Part shown: positions 5,869-13,980 of the stretch, in pieces
How positions within the stretch are numbered: position 1 is the first letter of the stretch
Layout: every line of letters starts with the position of its first letter
From: CAYTET01 sp964436975
Lineage (GTDB): Bacteria; Bacillota_I; Bacilli_A; Erysipelotrichales; Erysipelotrichaceae
DNA length: 19,722 nucleotides
Direction: 5' to 3'
Assembly: GCA_964436975.1 (NCBI GenBank)
Contig: CAYTET010000041.1
Location: 1-19,722 of the forward strand
Translations under genes and position numbers: made by a program
The notes under the pieces: generated by a model
Databases searched by the model: none
What the model was told of the DNA's origin: nothing
Seen by the model: the letters and a program-made list of their open reading frames with translations, nothing else

Positions 5869-7326
5869 ATGGAGAAGAAGAGTTTCTTTTCGACAATAAC
5901 GGATGTCAACAGTACAGCGCATAAACTGCTGACTTACGGAGTTGCCATCATTATCATTGCGTTGTGCGCTTTTTTATCACCCGGAAGTGAGGGACTTAAT
6001 CCGGCCTGGGGCTGGCTGGTTATTGCTTTCCTTCTGTATTATGCCCTGCTGTCAAAGCGCATTCTGGAGACTTTGATATTCGGCGCGGCGATTGCCATTG
6101 CCCTGTCTTATGGCAAGGGCTTTATCAGCGGTGTATCCGAAGTCATTTTTTCAACGATGGAGCTGGAAGACTTTGTCTGGATCGTGCTGCTGTGCGGTCT
6201 GCTGAACGTCTTCAACAAACTGCTGAGCCGGGCCGGGTCAATGGATGCCTTCGGCCGGCTGATCGAAAAGCGGGCCAAAACCGGCAAGCAGCTTAATTTT
6301 CTGACCTGGCTGCTGCAGTTTCCGCTGTTCTTTGATGACTACATGACTATTGCGGTCGGCGGCAGTGTCGTCATGCCGATTTACGATAAGATGAAGCAGC
6401 CGCGTGAAGACGGAGCCTTCATCATTCATTCCTTTGCCGAACCATTAAGAATTCTGCTGCCAATCACTTCCTGGACCGCCTTCATGTCCGGTCTGTTTGA
6501 ATCCGGCGGACTGACGGATGCCAACGGCAGCGGCTTTGCCTCGTTTATTAAAACCATTCCGTTCAACTTCTACGGCTGGGTGGCCATTATTGGCACGCTG
6601 CTGTTTGCTCTCGGCGTCCTGCCGAAGATCGGGGCCATGGCCAAGCCGGATCCGGCTTCTTATCTGCCTTTAGATGAGGAAGAGGCCAGTGAGGACAGTC
6701 CCAAGCGCAAGGGCACGATGCTGGATTTCTTCCTGCCTATTATCGGCATGATTGCGATGGCCTATGTCTTTGGCTGGGATCTGGTGCCGGCTCTGTTTGT
6801 GGTCGTACCGTGTGTGTTTGCTTATTACATGATTCGCGGCATTATTACCACCAAGGATGTCGAAGGCTGTCTGGTTGACGGTCTGAAAGATTTTATGTAT
6901 CTTGATGTTCTGTTTGTGACCAGCTATGCTTTAGGCGGGATGCTGGAATCGCTGGGCTATATCAATTATCTGGTTGATATTGCCAGAGCGGTTGTCAATC
7001 CGCACCTGCTGCCAGTGCTGCTGTTTGTCATCTTCAGCGTTTCTGAAGCCGTGATGAGTCTGAACTGGAGTCTGCTGCTGATTGCTTTCCCGGTTGTGCT
7101 GCCTTTAGCCGCCGGTATCGGTGCCAATGTGTATCTGGTTGCCGGAGCGGTCATTTCCGCGGGCTGCTTTGGCTGCAACCTGTGCTATATCTGTGACTAT
7201 ACTTCAATGACGGCATCAGTCAGCGGTCTGTCCTCGGCCCACCATGCCCAGACCTGTGTGCCCTATTCTTTGATGTTTGGCATTGTAACGGCAGTACTGT
7301 ATCTGGTGGCCGGATTTGTCTTTTAA
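5869..7326 (+). CDS. NhaC-family cation/H+ antiporter-like membrane transporter
   Basis: 485 residues with about eleven to twelve hydrophobic segments, in the inner membrane. Family marks: FPLFFDDYMTIAVGGSVVMP (151-170), matching the F-x-D-D-Y signature of the NhaC group, and the late stretch CDYTSMTASVSG, in the position of the S-D-T-x-x-x-S motif, followed by HHAQTCVPYSLMF. A charged loop (DEEEASEDSPKRK) lies near the middle, as in the family. Members exchange Na+ for H+ or organic anions such as malate and lactate; the substrate here is not determined. The start follows GGGGAGG. The next gene, an amidase 25 bases downstream, suggests a shared task, perhaps handling of an amide, its acid product or the ammonium released. 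Confidence 0.85.
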   Translation: MEKKSFFSTITDVNSTAHKLLTYGVAIIIIALCAFLSPGSEGLNPAWGWLVIAFLLYYALLSKRILETLIFGAAIAIALSYGKGFISGVSEVIFSTMELEDFVWIVLLCGLLNVFNKLLSRAGSMDAFGRLIEKRAKTGKQLNFLTWLLQFPLFFDDYMTIAVGGSVVMPIYDKMKQPREDGAFIIHSFAEPLRILLPITSWTAFMSGLFESGGLTDANGSGFASFIKTIPFNFYGWVAIIGTLLFALGVLPKIGAMAKPDPASYLPLDEEEASEDSPKRKGTMLDFFLPIIGMIAMAYVFGWDLVPALFVVVPCVFAYYMIRGIITTKDVEGCLVDGLKDFMYLDVLFVTSYALGGMLESLGYINYLVDIARAVVNPHLLPVLLFVIFSVSEAVMSLNWSLLLIAFPVVLPLAAGIGANVYLVAGAVISAGCFGCNLCYICDYTSMTASVSGLSSAHHAQTCVPYSLMFGIVTAVLYLVAGFVF

Positions 7327-7351
7327 GATCTGATAAAGAAAGAGGTAAAAC

Positions 7352-8245
7352 ATGCAAGTAATCAAAGATTGGACGTATACCTTTTCGAAGAATAACAAGC
7401 CGGCGGCGACAGCCGAAGACGGCGAAACCGTTAAATTTGTAACGGTTGACTGCTTTAACGGCCAGATTCAGAAAGAAACTGACCACGCGGAGAATATTGA
7501 CTTCACCCGCACCAATCCGGCAACCGGACCTTTGTATATCAAGGGCGCTGAGCCAGGCGATGCCCTGGGTGTTGATATTCTGCACATCGATGTGGCGGAC
7601 CATGGTGCTGTCTGCACTTTGGAAGACATGGGTCCGCTGTGGCCGAGCTGTGAGAAAAGAACGCATATTATTCCGGCGGCTGACGGCTATCTGACCTACA
7701 AGGATATCAAGTGGCCGATAGATACCATGATCGGGGTCATCGGCACGGCACCGGATGGCGAAGATGTTCCCAGCGGCTTTGTGTTTAACGGCGGCGGCAA
7801 TATGGACAGCCGACGGATCCGGCAGGGCGTCACACTGTGGCTGCCGGTCCGGGTTGAAGGCGGTCTGTTGGCCATGGGTGACATGCATGCCACCATGGGC
7901 GACGGCGAAGTCTGCGGCACCGGTGTTGAGATTTCCGGTGAAATCATTGTCCGGGTTCATCTGGTCAAGCATTGCCAGCTCAACTGGCCGGTTACCGAAA
8001 CAAACCGGGCCTGGTATGTCAATACCTGCGGCCCGACCTGTGATGAGGCCATCCGGCAGGGCTATCTGGAAATGCAGCGGCTGATTTCAAAGGCTTATGG
8101 CTGGGATATGACGGATACCGCCATGTATATGTCAATCCAGGGTTTTCTGGAATCCAACCAGGCCTGCCTGACGCCCGACGAAGGCGGCGACACCTTCCGG
8201 GTCGGCACTCCCAAGGTTGCCAGCAAGCCCCGCTTAATCGGATAA
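7352..8245 (+). CDS. Acetamidase/formamidase family protein
   Basis: 297 residues, the usual bacterial length for the FmdA/AmdA family, which hydrolyse formamide, acetamide or related short amides to ammonia and an acid. Seen: FNGGGNMDSRRI (145-156) and the hallmark GDMHATMGDGEVCGTGVEIS (176-195), whose histidine and acidic residues form the metal site. No signal peptide, so it is cytoplasmic. AAAGAGG precedes the ATG. It is second in a two-gene operon after the NhaC-family transporter and ends at a strong terminator. The true amide is not known; ammonia release for nitrogen supply is likely. Confidence 0.9.
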   Translation: MQVIKDWTYTFSKNNKPAATAEDGETVKFVTVDCFNGQIQKETDHAENIDFTRTNPATGPLYIKGAEPGDALGVDILHIDVADHGAVCTLEDMGPLWPSCEKRTHIIPAADGYLTYKDIKWPIDTMIGVIGTAPDGEDVPSGFVFNGGGNMDSRRIRQGVTLWLPVRVEGGLLAMGDMHATMGDGEVCGTGVEISGEIIVRVHLVKHCQLNWPVTETNRAWYVNTCGPTCDEAIRQGYLEMQRLISKAYGWDMTDTAMYMSIQGFLESNQACLTPDEGGDTFRVGTPKVASKPRLIG

Positions 8246-8249
8246 ATTA

Positions 8250-8297
8250 AAAAGAAGTCTGTTAGTGCTGATGTTCAGCCGCAGACTTCTTTTTTTT
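8250..8297. terminator. Two-way terminator between the amidase and azlD
   Basis: The outer stem AAGAAGTCTG (8252-8261) pairs with CAGACTTCTT (8282-8291), with an inner hairpin GCTGA-TGT-TCAGC (8267-8279). It has a T tail on the plus strand and a T-rich tail on the minus strand (CTTTTTAATTT). The stop codon of azlD (8296-8298) lies in the plus-strand T run. Confidence 0.85.
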
Positions 8298-8628
8298 ATG
8301 ACAGCAGGACCAGGGCCAGCATATAGCCGGCGGTGCCGGCGGCAATGCTTAATACAGTGTTGTGCTTGTATAGGTGCAGGCATACCACAATGGCAATGCC
8401 AATCAACTTGGCCAGCCACAGACTGGCCGAGGCTGCTGCCAGATCTTTCAGTCCGTAGACTGCCAGTACCGCCATGATGGCGGCCGGCAGAATGTCAGCC
8501 AACTTGCGCAGCCCGGCCGGCAGCGGTCTTTTATCGGTAAAAAGAAGGAAGGGCAGAGCCCGGCTGGCAAAGGTGATCAGACCGCAGATGACAATAACCA
8601 GCAGAACATAAAGGTTTTTCTCACTCAT
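8296..8628 (-). CDS. azlD: AzlD family branched-chain amino acid export subunit
   Basis: 110 residues from ATG 8628 (MSEKNLYVLLVIVICGLITF). The open frame reaches back to 8742, but that part lies inside azlC. Four hydrophobic segments. The stretch ASRALPFLLF, with charged residues after it and ILPAAIMAVLAVYGL, is typical of AzlD. With AzlC it forms a membrane exporter for branched-chain amino acids. The start overlaps the azlC stop by 8 bases (ATGAGTGA), so the two are translationally coupled. Confidence 0.88.
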   Translation of the reverse strand: MSEKNLYVLLVIVICGLITFASRALPFLLFTDKRPLPAGLRKLADILPAAIMAVLAVYGLKDLAAASASLWLAKLIGIAIVVCLHLYKHNTVLSIAAGTAGYMLALVLLS

Positions 8629-9325
8629 TGGCAGCATCCTTTCGGCTGATTTTTTGGTCGAGCAGTAAAAGGCCGACAGTTGCCAGCAAAGCCGGCAGAA
8701 TGAAATTGTCCGCTCCCACCAGGACAAGACACAATAAAGCACAGCCCAGGCCGATCATGGCCGGCTTGCGGTTGGCTTTGCTGCGCCACTTGTCAATGAC
8801 AATGGTTATGAATAAGGCTGTCAGACAGAAATCAATGCCCTTAAGGTCAGCCGGCAGAAATGAAGCCAGCAGCCCGCCGGCAATGGAGCCGGCCAGCCAG
8901 TAGACATGGCTAAGCAGCCCGATATCAAACATTACCTGGGTCTCATCAAGTCCGGCCGGAACAGTTAAGGAGCAGTCCAGGGAGAATACTTCATCAGTCA
9001 GGGTGAAAATCATATAGGCGCGGGCGGCCGGCTGACGGGAAAAGCGGCTGATAAAAGGAAGGCCGTAGAAGATATGCCGGCTGCCCATCAGCAGGGCCGT
9101 CAGGGCAATGGTGGTCAGGGAGGCCCGGCTGGCCAGATAAGAGGCCAGCACCATTTCAAAGGCGCCCGAAAAGATCAGCAGGCTGGCGGCGGCCGACCAG
9201 TAGAAGGCATAGCCGGCCTGGCTCATCATAATGCCGAAGGCGACAGCGATGAAAAAGTAGCTGAAAGCTATCGGAATGGTTTTATAGACGGCATATTTCA
9301 GACAGCGGCGGTTTGTTTCAGACAT
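8621..9325 (-). CDS. azlC: AzlC family branched-chain amino acid permease
   Basis: 234 residues, the family length, from ATG 9325 (MSETNRRCLKYAVYKTIPIA). The frame is open to 9535 but has no start signal there. Marks: FSYFFIAVAFGIMM, SLLIFSGAFEMVLASYL, ALLMGSRHIFYGL and TDEVFSL are classic for the large subunit of the AzlCD exporter, in the inner membrane. The start has no ribosome binding site and lies six bases after TATAAT, so a leaderless transcript is predicted. It forms an operon with azlD. No azlB/Lrp-type regulator is visible nearby. Confidence 0.9.
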   Translation of the reverse strand: MSETNRRCLKYAVYKTIPIAFSYFFIAVAFGIMMSQAGYAFYWSAAASLLIFSGAFEMVLASYLASRASLTTIALTALLMGSRHIFYGLPFISRFSRQPAARAYMIFTLTDEVFSLDCSLTVPAGLDETQVMFDIGLLSHVYWLAGSIAGGLLASFLPADLKGIDFCLTALFITIVIDKWRSKANRKPAMIGLGCALLCLVLVGADNFILPALLATVGLLLLDQKISRKDAANE

Positions 9326-9331
9326 ACCGCT

Positions 9332-9360
9332 ATTATAGACAGCCGGCCCACAGCCGTCAA
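9332..9360 (-). promoter_or_regulatory. Promoter of azlCD, predicted leaderless
   Basis: -35 TTGACG (9355-9360), 17-base spacer, -10 TATAAT (9332-9337), then AGCGGT and the azlC ATG. The transcription start should fall at the ATG. Confidence 0.8.
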
Positions 9361-9429
9361 AATAAAAAGCATTATCCTGGCGGGTCAGTCTGTTCTGTAA
9401 AAATGTGAGCGCATTCAGTGTTTCCTGCA

Positions 9430-9435
9430 TATAAT
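9430..9435 (+). promoter_or_regulatory. -10 element before the coiled-coil orphan gene, predicted leaderless
   Basis: TATAAT, then ATGGGT, then ATG at 9442. The -35 region is poor at all usual spacings, so the promoter may need an activator. Confidence 0.5.
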
Positions 9436-9441
9436 ATGGGT

Positions 9442-11217
9442 ATGGAAACAAAACATAATAAAAAGCATATCCGGCTGGTAAAACCCCAGTCTTACCGCAC
9501 CTACCAGCTTTATGCAACAATGGCCAGCCAATCAACCAGTCCGGCTGACGGCTTGAAGATTGCGGCTTTAACGTGTCTGCAGTGGCTTAATGAGCGGCTG
9601 GAGGATAATCCCTATCCGGAACTGGAGTTGCCTGGACCGGAAGAATATAAGAAAGTTGATTCCAACCAGTTTATTTCCTTCACCAGAAATGACGGTTTTA
9701 CCATTGATATTGAAGCGGCGCTGGATAAAGGTATCTGGGCGCTGCGGATTAATGAACCTGACTGCGGCAGCGATGACAACCCGGCGGTTATCGGCCGGGT
9801 CATCTGTTCGGATATCGCCTTCCGGATAGTTGATAGTCAGCTGCAGTGCGGATTCAAGATTACCATCAGCGATATTGATCCGCAGGCGGTGCGCAACTGT
9901 TACCGCTTTGCGGTTATTAGAAAACTTTATCAGAACAAGCTGTTCGGCATCAGGGAAGCCGTGGAAATTACCCCTAATCTGCAAAAGATTGCCAGTGCCA
10001 AGGCTATTGCCAACACCGTGGAACTGGCTAATGATCCCAACCGCCAGATCCCGCTGATTATTGTTTCCCGGCCGGAAGAGAATCTTCCTCCTGTCGCCAG
10101 GATTGCCGGAATCTTAAAGGCCGGACCGGTGCCCCACGAACTGGCCAAGGCCCATGCCAACCAGGCTGCTGAAACAAAGACGGCTGCCGAAACCGGCCAG
10201 CTGAAAGAAAAGATTGAAAAGATGAGCCAGAGTCTGTGTGGCTATGCCCATGTGGTCTATGCCGAACCGGACGTCTTTGCACAGCTGACCAACAGGCTGA
10301 AGGTGCCGGCTAAATCGGACAGTTATCTGTTTATCGAGCCGGAAAAATTTGACCGGAAAGTAAGCAGTCAGCTGCTGGGTATCGGCTCGGCCGATAAACT
10401 GATGACCAAAGCCATGAATTATTCATACCAGAAAGATATTTCTTATCATGAGGTGCTTTTCCTGGAAGCCGCCCGCCAGTATCTCGATGAAATCAGCATG
10501 CAGTACAATGACAGTCTGCAGCAGAAGCTGGCCGACAATGAAGCTGATAGAAAAAAGACGCAGGAAAAAATAGCCAAACTGCAGCGGCAGTCCGCCTATG
10601 CCGGCCCCAAAGAAAAGACCGATGATATCAGTGATCAACTTGATAAAGTATACAGAGAATTGGATAATGTCTATAAGGAAAATGATAAGTTGAAAGACTC
10701 CAATAATCAACTTAATAAGAAACTGGCCCTGGCGGAGCAGAAAGATGCTTATTATAAGCGGATGATGAAGCGGCCGTCCAGCCGGAAGGAAATTGTTGAC
10801 TGGGCCAACTGCTATTTTTCTGACAAACTTGAATTCAATAAAAAAGCGGTTGATCTGCTGGCCAGCAACTCATCTGAAGCCGTGACGGCTGACCGAATAT
10901 GTGATGCTCTTGATTATCTGGCCACGATTTACTGGCGGCAGCGTTTTGATAATCTAAAAGATGATGAGGTCAGTGAGATGGCCAGCTATATCTACGGCCG
11001 CCGCTATGACGTGTCACGCTCCGGAATCGACGGCCAGCGGTGCTCATCGGCCTGCAAGATCCGCTACTCTTTTGACGGGGCCAAAACCCGTGAAGTGGTG
11101 CTGGACTGGCATCTGAAAGTAGGCGGAGCCGGGTCAGGTGATCTGCTGCGGATTTATTTTATTCAGGATGCACAAAAAAAGAAGCTTATTATCGGCAGTC
11201 TGCCGAATCATCTGTAA
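9442..11217 (+). CDS. Uncharacterised coiled-coil protein with conserved C-terminal domain
   Basis: 591 residues from ATG 9442. ATG 9436 and GTG 9418 are in frame, but 9418 precedes the -10 and neither has a ribosome binding site. No signal peptide or membrane segment. The N-terminal half is mixed alpha/beta (GFTIDIEAALDKGIWALRIN and similar). Residues about 355-440 are rich in heptad-like K/E/L and predict a coiled coil (VYRELDNVYKENDKLKD). The last part has a compact block, D-W-H-L-K-V-G then LLRIYF then IIGSLPNHL, which looks like a small beta-rich domain. I have seen similar tails in uncharacterised bacterial proteins but cannot assign a function. It may be a nucleic-acid-binding or defence-related protein. 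It is monocistronic and divergent from azlCD. Confidence 0.75.
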   Translation: METKHNKKHIRLVKPQSYRTYQLYATMASQSTSPADGLKIAALTCLQWLNERLEDNPYPELELPGPEEYKKVDSNQFISFTRNDGFTIDIEAALDKGIWALRINEPDCGSDDNPAVIGRVICSDIAFRIVDSQLQCGFKITISDIDPQAVRNCYRFAVIRKLYQNKLFGIREAVEITPNLQKIASAKAIANTVELANDPNRQIPLIIVSRPEENLPPVARIAGILKAGPVPHELAKAHANQAAETKTAAETGQLKEKIEKMSQSLCGYAHVVYAEPDVFAQLTNRLKVPAKSDSYLFIEPEKFDRKVSSQLLGIGSADKLMTKAMNYSYQKDISYHEVLFLEAARQYLDEISMQYNDSLQQKLADNEADRKKTQEKIAKLQRQSAYAGPKEKTDDISDQLDKVYRELDNVYKENDKLKDSNNQLNKKLALAEQKDAYYKRMMKRPSSRKEIVDWANCYFSDKLEFNKKAVDLLASNSSEAVTADRICDALDYLATIYWRQRFDNLKDDEVSEMASYIYGRRYDVSRSGIDGQRCSSACKIRYSFDGAKTREVVLDWHLKVGGAGSGDLLRIYFIQDAQKKKLIIGSLPNHL

Positions 11218-11230
11218 ACCCCAAAAACAA

Positions 11231-11276
11231 CGGAGCGGCCGGGGCGGCGGGCTGCTTTAGGCCGGCGCAATTTTTC
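11231..11276 (+). terminator. Weak terminator candidate after the coiled-coil gene
   Basis: GCCGG (11237-11241) can pair with CCGGC (11262-11266) across a GC-rich loop, followed by GCAATTTTTC. The pairing is short, so this is tentative. Confidence 0.35.
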
Positions 11277-11305
11277 TTGACGTCATCCGGTAATTATGTA
11301 ATAAT
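11277..11305 (+). promoter_or_regulatory. Promoter of tRNA-Glu
   Basis: -35 TTGACG (11277-11282) with -10 TAATAA at 16 bases or AATAAT at 17 bases (11299-11305), just before the tRNA. Confidence 0.65.
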
Positions 11306-11323
11306 CTAATGGCACTGAATTAT

Positions 11324-11400
11324 GGCCCGGTGGAGAAGCGGTTCAACTCATATGCCTTTCACGCATACATTCATGGGTTCAAATCCCGTCCGGGTCACCA
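11324..11400 (+). tRNA. tRNA-Glu(TTC)
   Basis: 77 bases with an encoded CCA. The acceptor GGCCCGG pairs with CCGGGTC (one G-T), the D stem is GAG/CTC, the anticodon stem TATGC/GCATA holds CTTTCAC with anticodon TTC, and the T arm is ATGGG-TTCAAAT-CCCGT. Confidence 0.95.
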
Positions 11401-11411
11401 TCAGTCAATTT

Positions 11412-11443
11412 AGCGGATTGTCATTGGACAGTTCGCTTTTTTT
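11412..11443 (+). terminator. Terminator after tRNA-Glu
   Basis: An 11-pair stem (AGCGGATTGTC with GACAGTTCGCT, two wobbles) closes the loop ATTG and is followed by a run of seven T. Confidence 0.85.
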
Positions 11444-11462
11444 ATTGATTCTGGGGCAATAT

Positions 11463-11470
11463 GCTATAAT
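11463..11470 (+). promoter_or_regulatory. Extended -10 promoter of the phosphodiesterase-cutC operon
   Basis: TGCTATAAT (TG, one base, TATAAT; -10 at 11465-11470), with a poor -35 TTATTG at the 17-base distance. The extended -10 may make up for it. Confidence 0.6.
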
Positions 11471-11509
11471 GAAAGCAGAAAAAAGTATCCGAATCGGGAG
11501 CAGAAATAA

Positions 11510-12568
11510 ATGAAACGCAAAAGACCATTGAAGACTGTCGGCATTATTTTATTGGTATGTTTAATGATTGTCATTGTCTATGTTGCCTATGTTTTTATTG
11601 ATTACTACCGTATTGATGACAACCAGACGCTGGATGTTGGCAACCAGCAGAGTGCGGTGATGGAGCGTAATAAAGCCTACACCGTAATGACTTATAATGT
11701 GGGCTTTGGCGCCTACAGCGCGGATTATTCTTTCTTCATGGATGGCGGCAAGTATTCACGGGCGCTGTCCGAACAGGCTGTCTATGACAATATCGGGGGC
11801 GCGGTTAAGACCCTGCTGCAGTATAATCCCGACTTCATGATGATTGAAGAAGTCGGCTATGACTCGGATAACAGCTATCATGTTGATGAAAGACAGCTGT
11901 TCTATGACGGGTTTGCCGCTTACAGTTATACCTATGCGCTTAATAACCATTCTTCCTATCTGTTTTATCCCTTCAACTGTCCGTTTGGCAAGAACAATGC
12001 CGGAATCCTGTTTTTATCCGGCATGGGCATTGCCGACAGTGTCAGACGCCAGCTGCCTATTGAATCAGGCTTCACCAAACTGGTTGATCTGGACCGCTGC
12101 TATTCGGTCAATCACGTCAAAACCGCCGATGGCCAGGACGTGTACTTCTATGCGACCCATCTTTCGGCTTATTCCAGCGACGGCTCAATCGCTGACCGGC
12201 AGGTCAGAGTGCTGATGGCAGATATGCAGGAAAAGTATGATGCCGGAGCCTATGTTATCTGCGGCGGGGATTTTAACAAAGACCTGCTGGGGGATTCCTC
12301 GGCTTATTTCGGTGTTTCCAATGAAGGCTACACCTGGGCCCAGCCTTTCCCGGCTTCGGAAGTCAGCTCTGATTTTTCCATTGTCGCTTCGTCCAATGTG
12401 CCCAGCTGCCGCAATGCCGACCGGCCCTATGACGAAACTGATTTTGTCATTACCATTGACGGCTTTATTGTTTCCAATAATGTCACGGTCAATGAATCGT
12501 ATGTTGTTGATACCGGATTTGCCTATTCCGATCATAATCCGGTTTATATGAACTTTACCTTGCAGTAA
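11510..12568 (+). CDS. Membrane-anchored endonuclease/exonuclease/phosphatase-fold hydrolase
   Basis: 352 residues. Basic N-terminus, then one hydrophobic helix (9-30), likely an uncleaved anchor or signal sequence, placing the domain outside the cell. The catalytic domain shows the whole EEP pattern: TYNVGFGAY with N63, MIEEVG with E113/E114, ATHLSAY with H217, GGDFN (252-256), then IDGFIVS, and SDHNP (340-344) with the general-base histidine H342. Family members cut phosphodiesters or phosphomonoesters in nucleic acids, inositol phosphates or sphingomyelin. An extracellular DNase-like or lipid phosphatase role is possible, but the substrate cannot be read. The ribosome binding site CGGGAG is 11 bases upstream, and the gene heads an operon with cutC and a lipoprotein. 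Confidence 0.85.
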   Translation: MKRKRPLKTVGIILLVCLMIVIVYVAYVFIDYYRIDDNQTLDVGNQQSAVMERNKAYTVMTYNVGFGAYSADYSFFMDGGKYSRALSEQAVYDNIGGAVKTLLQYNPDFMMIEEVGYDSDNSYHVDERQLFYDGFAAYSYTYALNNHSSYLFYPFNCPFGKNNAGILFLSGMGIADSVRRQLPIESGFTKLVDLDRCYSVNHVKTADGQDVYFYATHLSAYSSDGSIADRQVRVLMADMQEKYDAGAYVICGGDFNKDLLGDSSAYFGVSNEGYTWAQPFPASEVSSDFSIVASSNVPSCRNADRPYDETDFVITIDGFIVSNNVTVNESYVVDTGFAYSDHNPVYMNFTLQ

Positions 12569-12587
12569 AGACAAGGAGACTGAAAAG

Positions 12588-13364
12588 ATGAATAAGACAG
12601 TAGAGATCTGCTGCGGCAGTGCTGAAGACGGCTATCTGGCCTGGCAGGCCGGGGCCAGCCGGGTTGAGATGAACTGTGCGCTGACACTGGGCGGCTTGAC
12701 GCCTTCCGTCGGCAGTGTGGAACTGCTGAAGAAGCAGACCGATTTAAAAGTCATTGCCATGCTGCGGCCCCGCGGCGGCGGCTTCTTTTACAGCGATCTG
12801 GATTACCAGCAGATGCTGGTCGATGCAGTCCGGCTTCTGGATGCCGGTGCCGATGGCCTGACATTTGCCTGCCTGACCGAAAAGGGCGAGATGGATCTGG
12901 TTCAGATAAAGACCCTGGTGGAGATAGTCCACGGCTATAAAGGCCGGCAGGCGGTCATTAACCGGGGATTTGATATGGTTAAAGATCCCTGCTTTACCTT
13001 AGGCTCACTGGCCTTTCTCAATGTTGACCGGGTGCTGACCAGTGGCGGCAAGGCAACGGCCTGGGAAGGCCGCAAGATGATTAAGAACATGCAGGAGACT
13101 TACGGCGAGCAGATTCAGATTCTGGCGGCCGGCGGAGTGACGGCTAACAACGTTAAAGCCCTGATGGAATACACCGGCATCAGCCAGGTGCATACTTCGG
13201 CCGCTGTTCATACATACCGCTATGATCCGACTACGGCCAAAGGAGAGACCAGTTATTCATATCTGTCCGGCAAGCATGCCCTGCAGTATGCCGTCGTTGA
13301 TCCGGAAAAGGTTGCCGATATTCTGGCCGCCGCCGGCATTGAATCTCACAAAGCTGAAAAGTAA
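12588..13364 (+). CDS. cutC: CutC family protein (copper homeostasis type)
   Basis: 258 residues forming a TIM-barrel. Family marks: VEICCGSAEDGYLAWQAGA (5-23), RVEMNCALTLGGLTPSVG and RPRGGGFFYSDLD, and later VDRVLTSGGKATAWEG and ILAAGGVTANNV. CutC was linked to copper tolerance in E. coli, but its enzymatic role remains unclear. It is not the choline trimethylamine-lyase of the same name, which is a large glycyl radical enzyme. AAGGAG precedes ATG, 19 bases after the phosphodiesterase gene, so the two are co-transcribed. No copper transporter or chaperone is nearby, so a copper role here rests only on the family name. Confidence 0.92.
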   Translation: MNKTVEICCGSAEDGYLAWQAGASRVEMNCALTLGGLTPSVGSVELLKKQTDLKVIAMLRPRGGGFFYSDLDYQQMLVDAVRLLDAGADGLTFACLTEKGEMDLVQIKTLVEIVHGYKGRQAVINRGFDMVKDPCFTLGSLAFLNVDRVLTSGGKATAWEGRKMIKNMQETYGEQIQILAAGGVTANNVKALMEYTGISQVHTSAAVHTYRYDPTTAKGETSYSYLSGKHALQYAVVDPEKVADILAAAGIESHKAEK

Positions 13365-13433
13365 GTCTTTGCAACAAAAAGAGCCGGCTGGCCGTATTCA
13401 TGGTGAATAAGGCAAGCAAAGGAGATAAGGATT

Positions 13434-13940
13434 ATGAAAAAGATTATGGTAGCATTGTTAAGCGTTATGGTTATCTGCGGATTATCTGCCTGTGGCAGTT
13501 CCAACAGCGATAATGAAGTCGTTAAGCCGGGGGCCCGCACTGACAGCACCCAGATTCCCAATCCGGTTGTAGCTTATGATGATCTGGCTGCGGCTGTCAA
13601 GGCCGCCGGGTTTGACTTAACCCTGCCGCAGGGCATCGATGCCTCTAAGTGCACATTCAGTGTTATTGACGGCAGACTTATTGATGTTGAGTATACAGCT
13701 GACGGCCTGACTGTCAATCTGCGCAAGGCCAGCGGAACCGAGGCCATTGACGGTGACTATAATACATACAGTTCAGTCGTCAGCGAACAGATCAACGGTA
13801 ATGACGTCGAACTGCGCAGCAATGGCGAAGAGTATCATGTCGCCACTTATACAGACGGCAGTTATGTTTATGCCGTTGTTGTCAGCAACGGTTTCTTAAG
13901 CCATCAGGCAATTGTTGATCTAATCAGCGGTTTAAAATAA
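13434..13940 (+). CDS. Small surface lipoprotein
   Basis: 168 residues. Lipoprotein signal: MKK, hydrophobic stretch, then the lipobox LSAC with lipidated C20, followed by a Ser/Asn-rich linker. The rest is a beta-rich domain: VKAAGFDLTLPQGI, then short strands, NGNDVELRSNGEEYHVATYTD and a closing helix. This is like proteins of the DUF4367 type found on Gram-positive surfaces, a weak match by eye. AAAGGAGATAA precedes the ATG, 69 bases after cutC, so it is probably the last gene of that operon. Function unknown; anchored outside the membrane. Confidence 0.8.
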   Translation: MKKIMVALLSVMVICGLSACGSSNSDNEVVKPGARTDSTQIPNPVVAYDDLAAAVKAAGFDLTLPQGIDASKCTFSVIDGRLIDVEYTADGLTVNLRKASGTEAIDGDYNTYSSVVSEQINGNDVELRSNGEEYHVATYTDGSYVYAVVVSNGFLSHQAIVDLISGLK

Positions 13941-13945
13941 GCCGA

Positions 13946-13972
13946 TAAAAAAGCGGTGATGCCGCTTTTTAT
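13946..13972. terminator. Two-way terminator between the lipoprotein and tetR-type genes
   Basis: AAAAAGCGG (13948-13956), loop TGATG, CCGCTTTTT (13962-13970). The A and T runs serve both strands between convergent genes. Confidence 0.85.
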
Positions 13973-13980
13973 AAATGTCA

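Noticed and set aside
5586..5922. Frames on both strands over tRNA-Lys
   Set aside because: They translate the tRNA itself and its terminator.
9326..9535. Longer azlC start at 9535
   Set aside because: It would run through the azlC promoter and into the start region of the divergent gene, and the added residues do not fit the family.
12588..13364. CutC as choline trimethylamine-lyase
   Set aside because: 258 residues with a TIM-barrel pattern; the lyase is a glycyl radical enzyme of over 800 residues.
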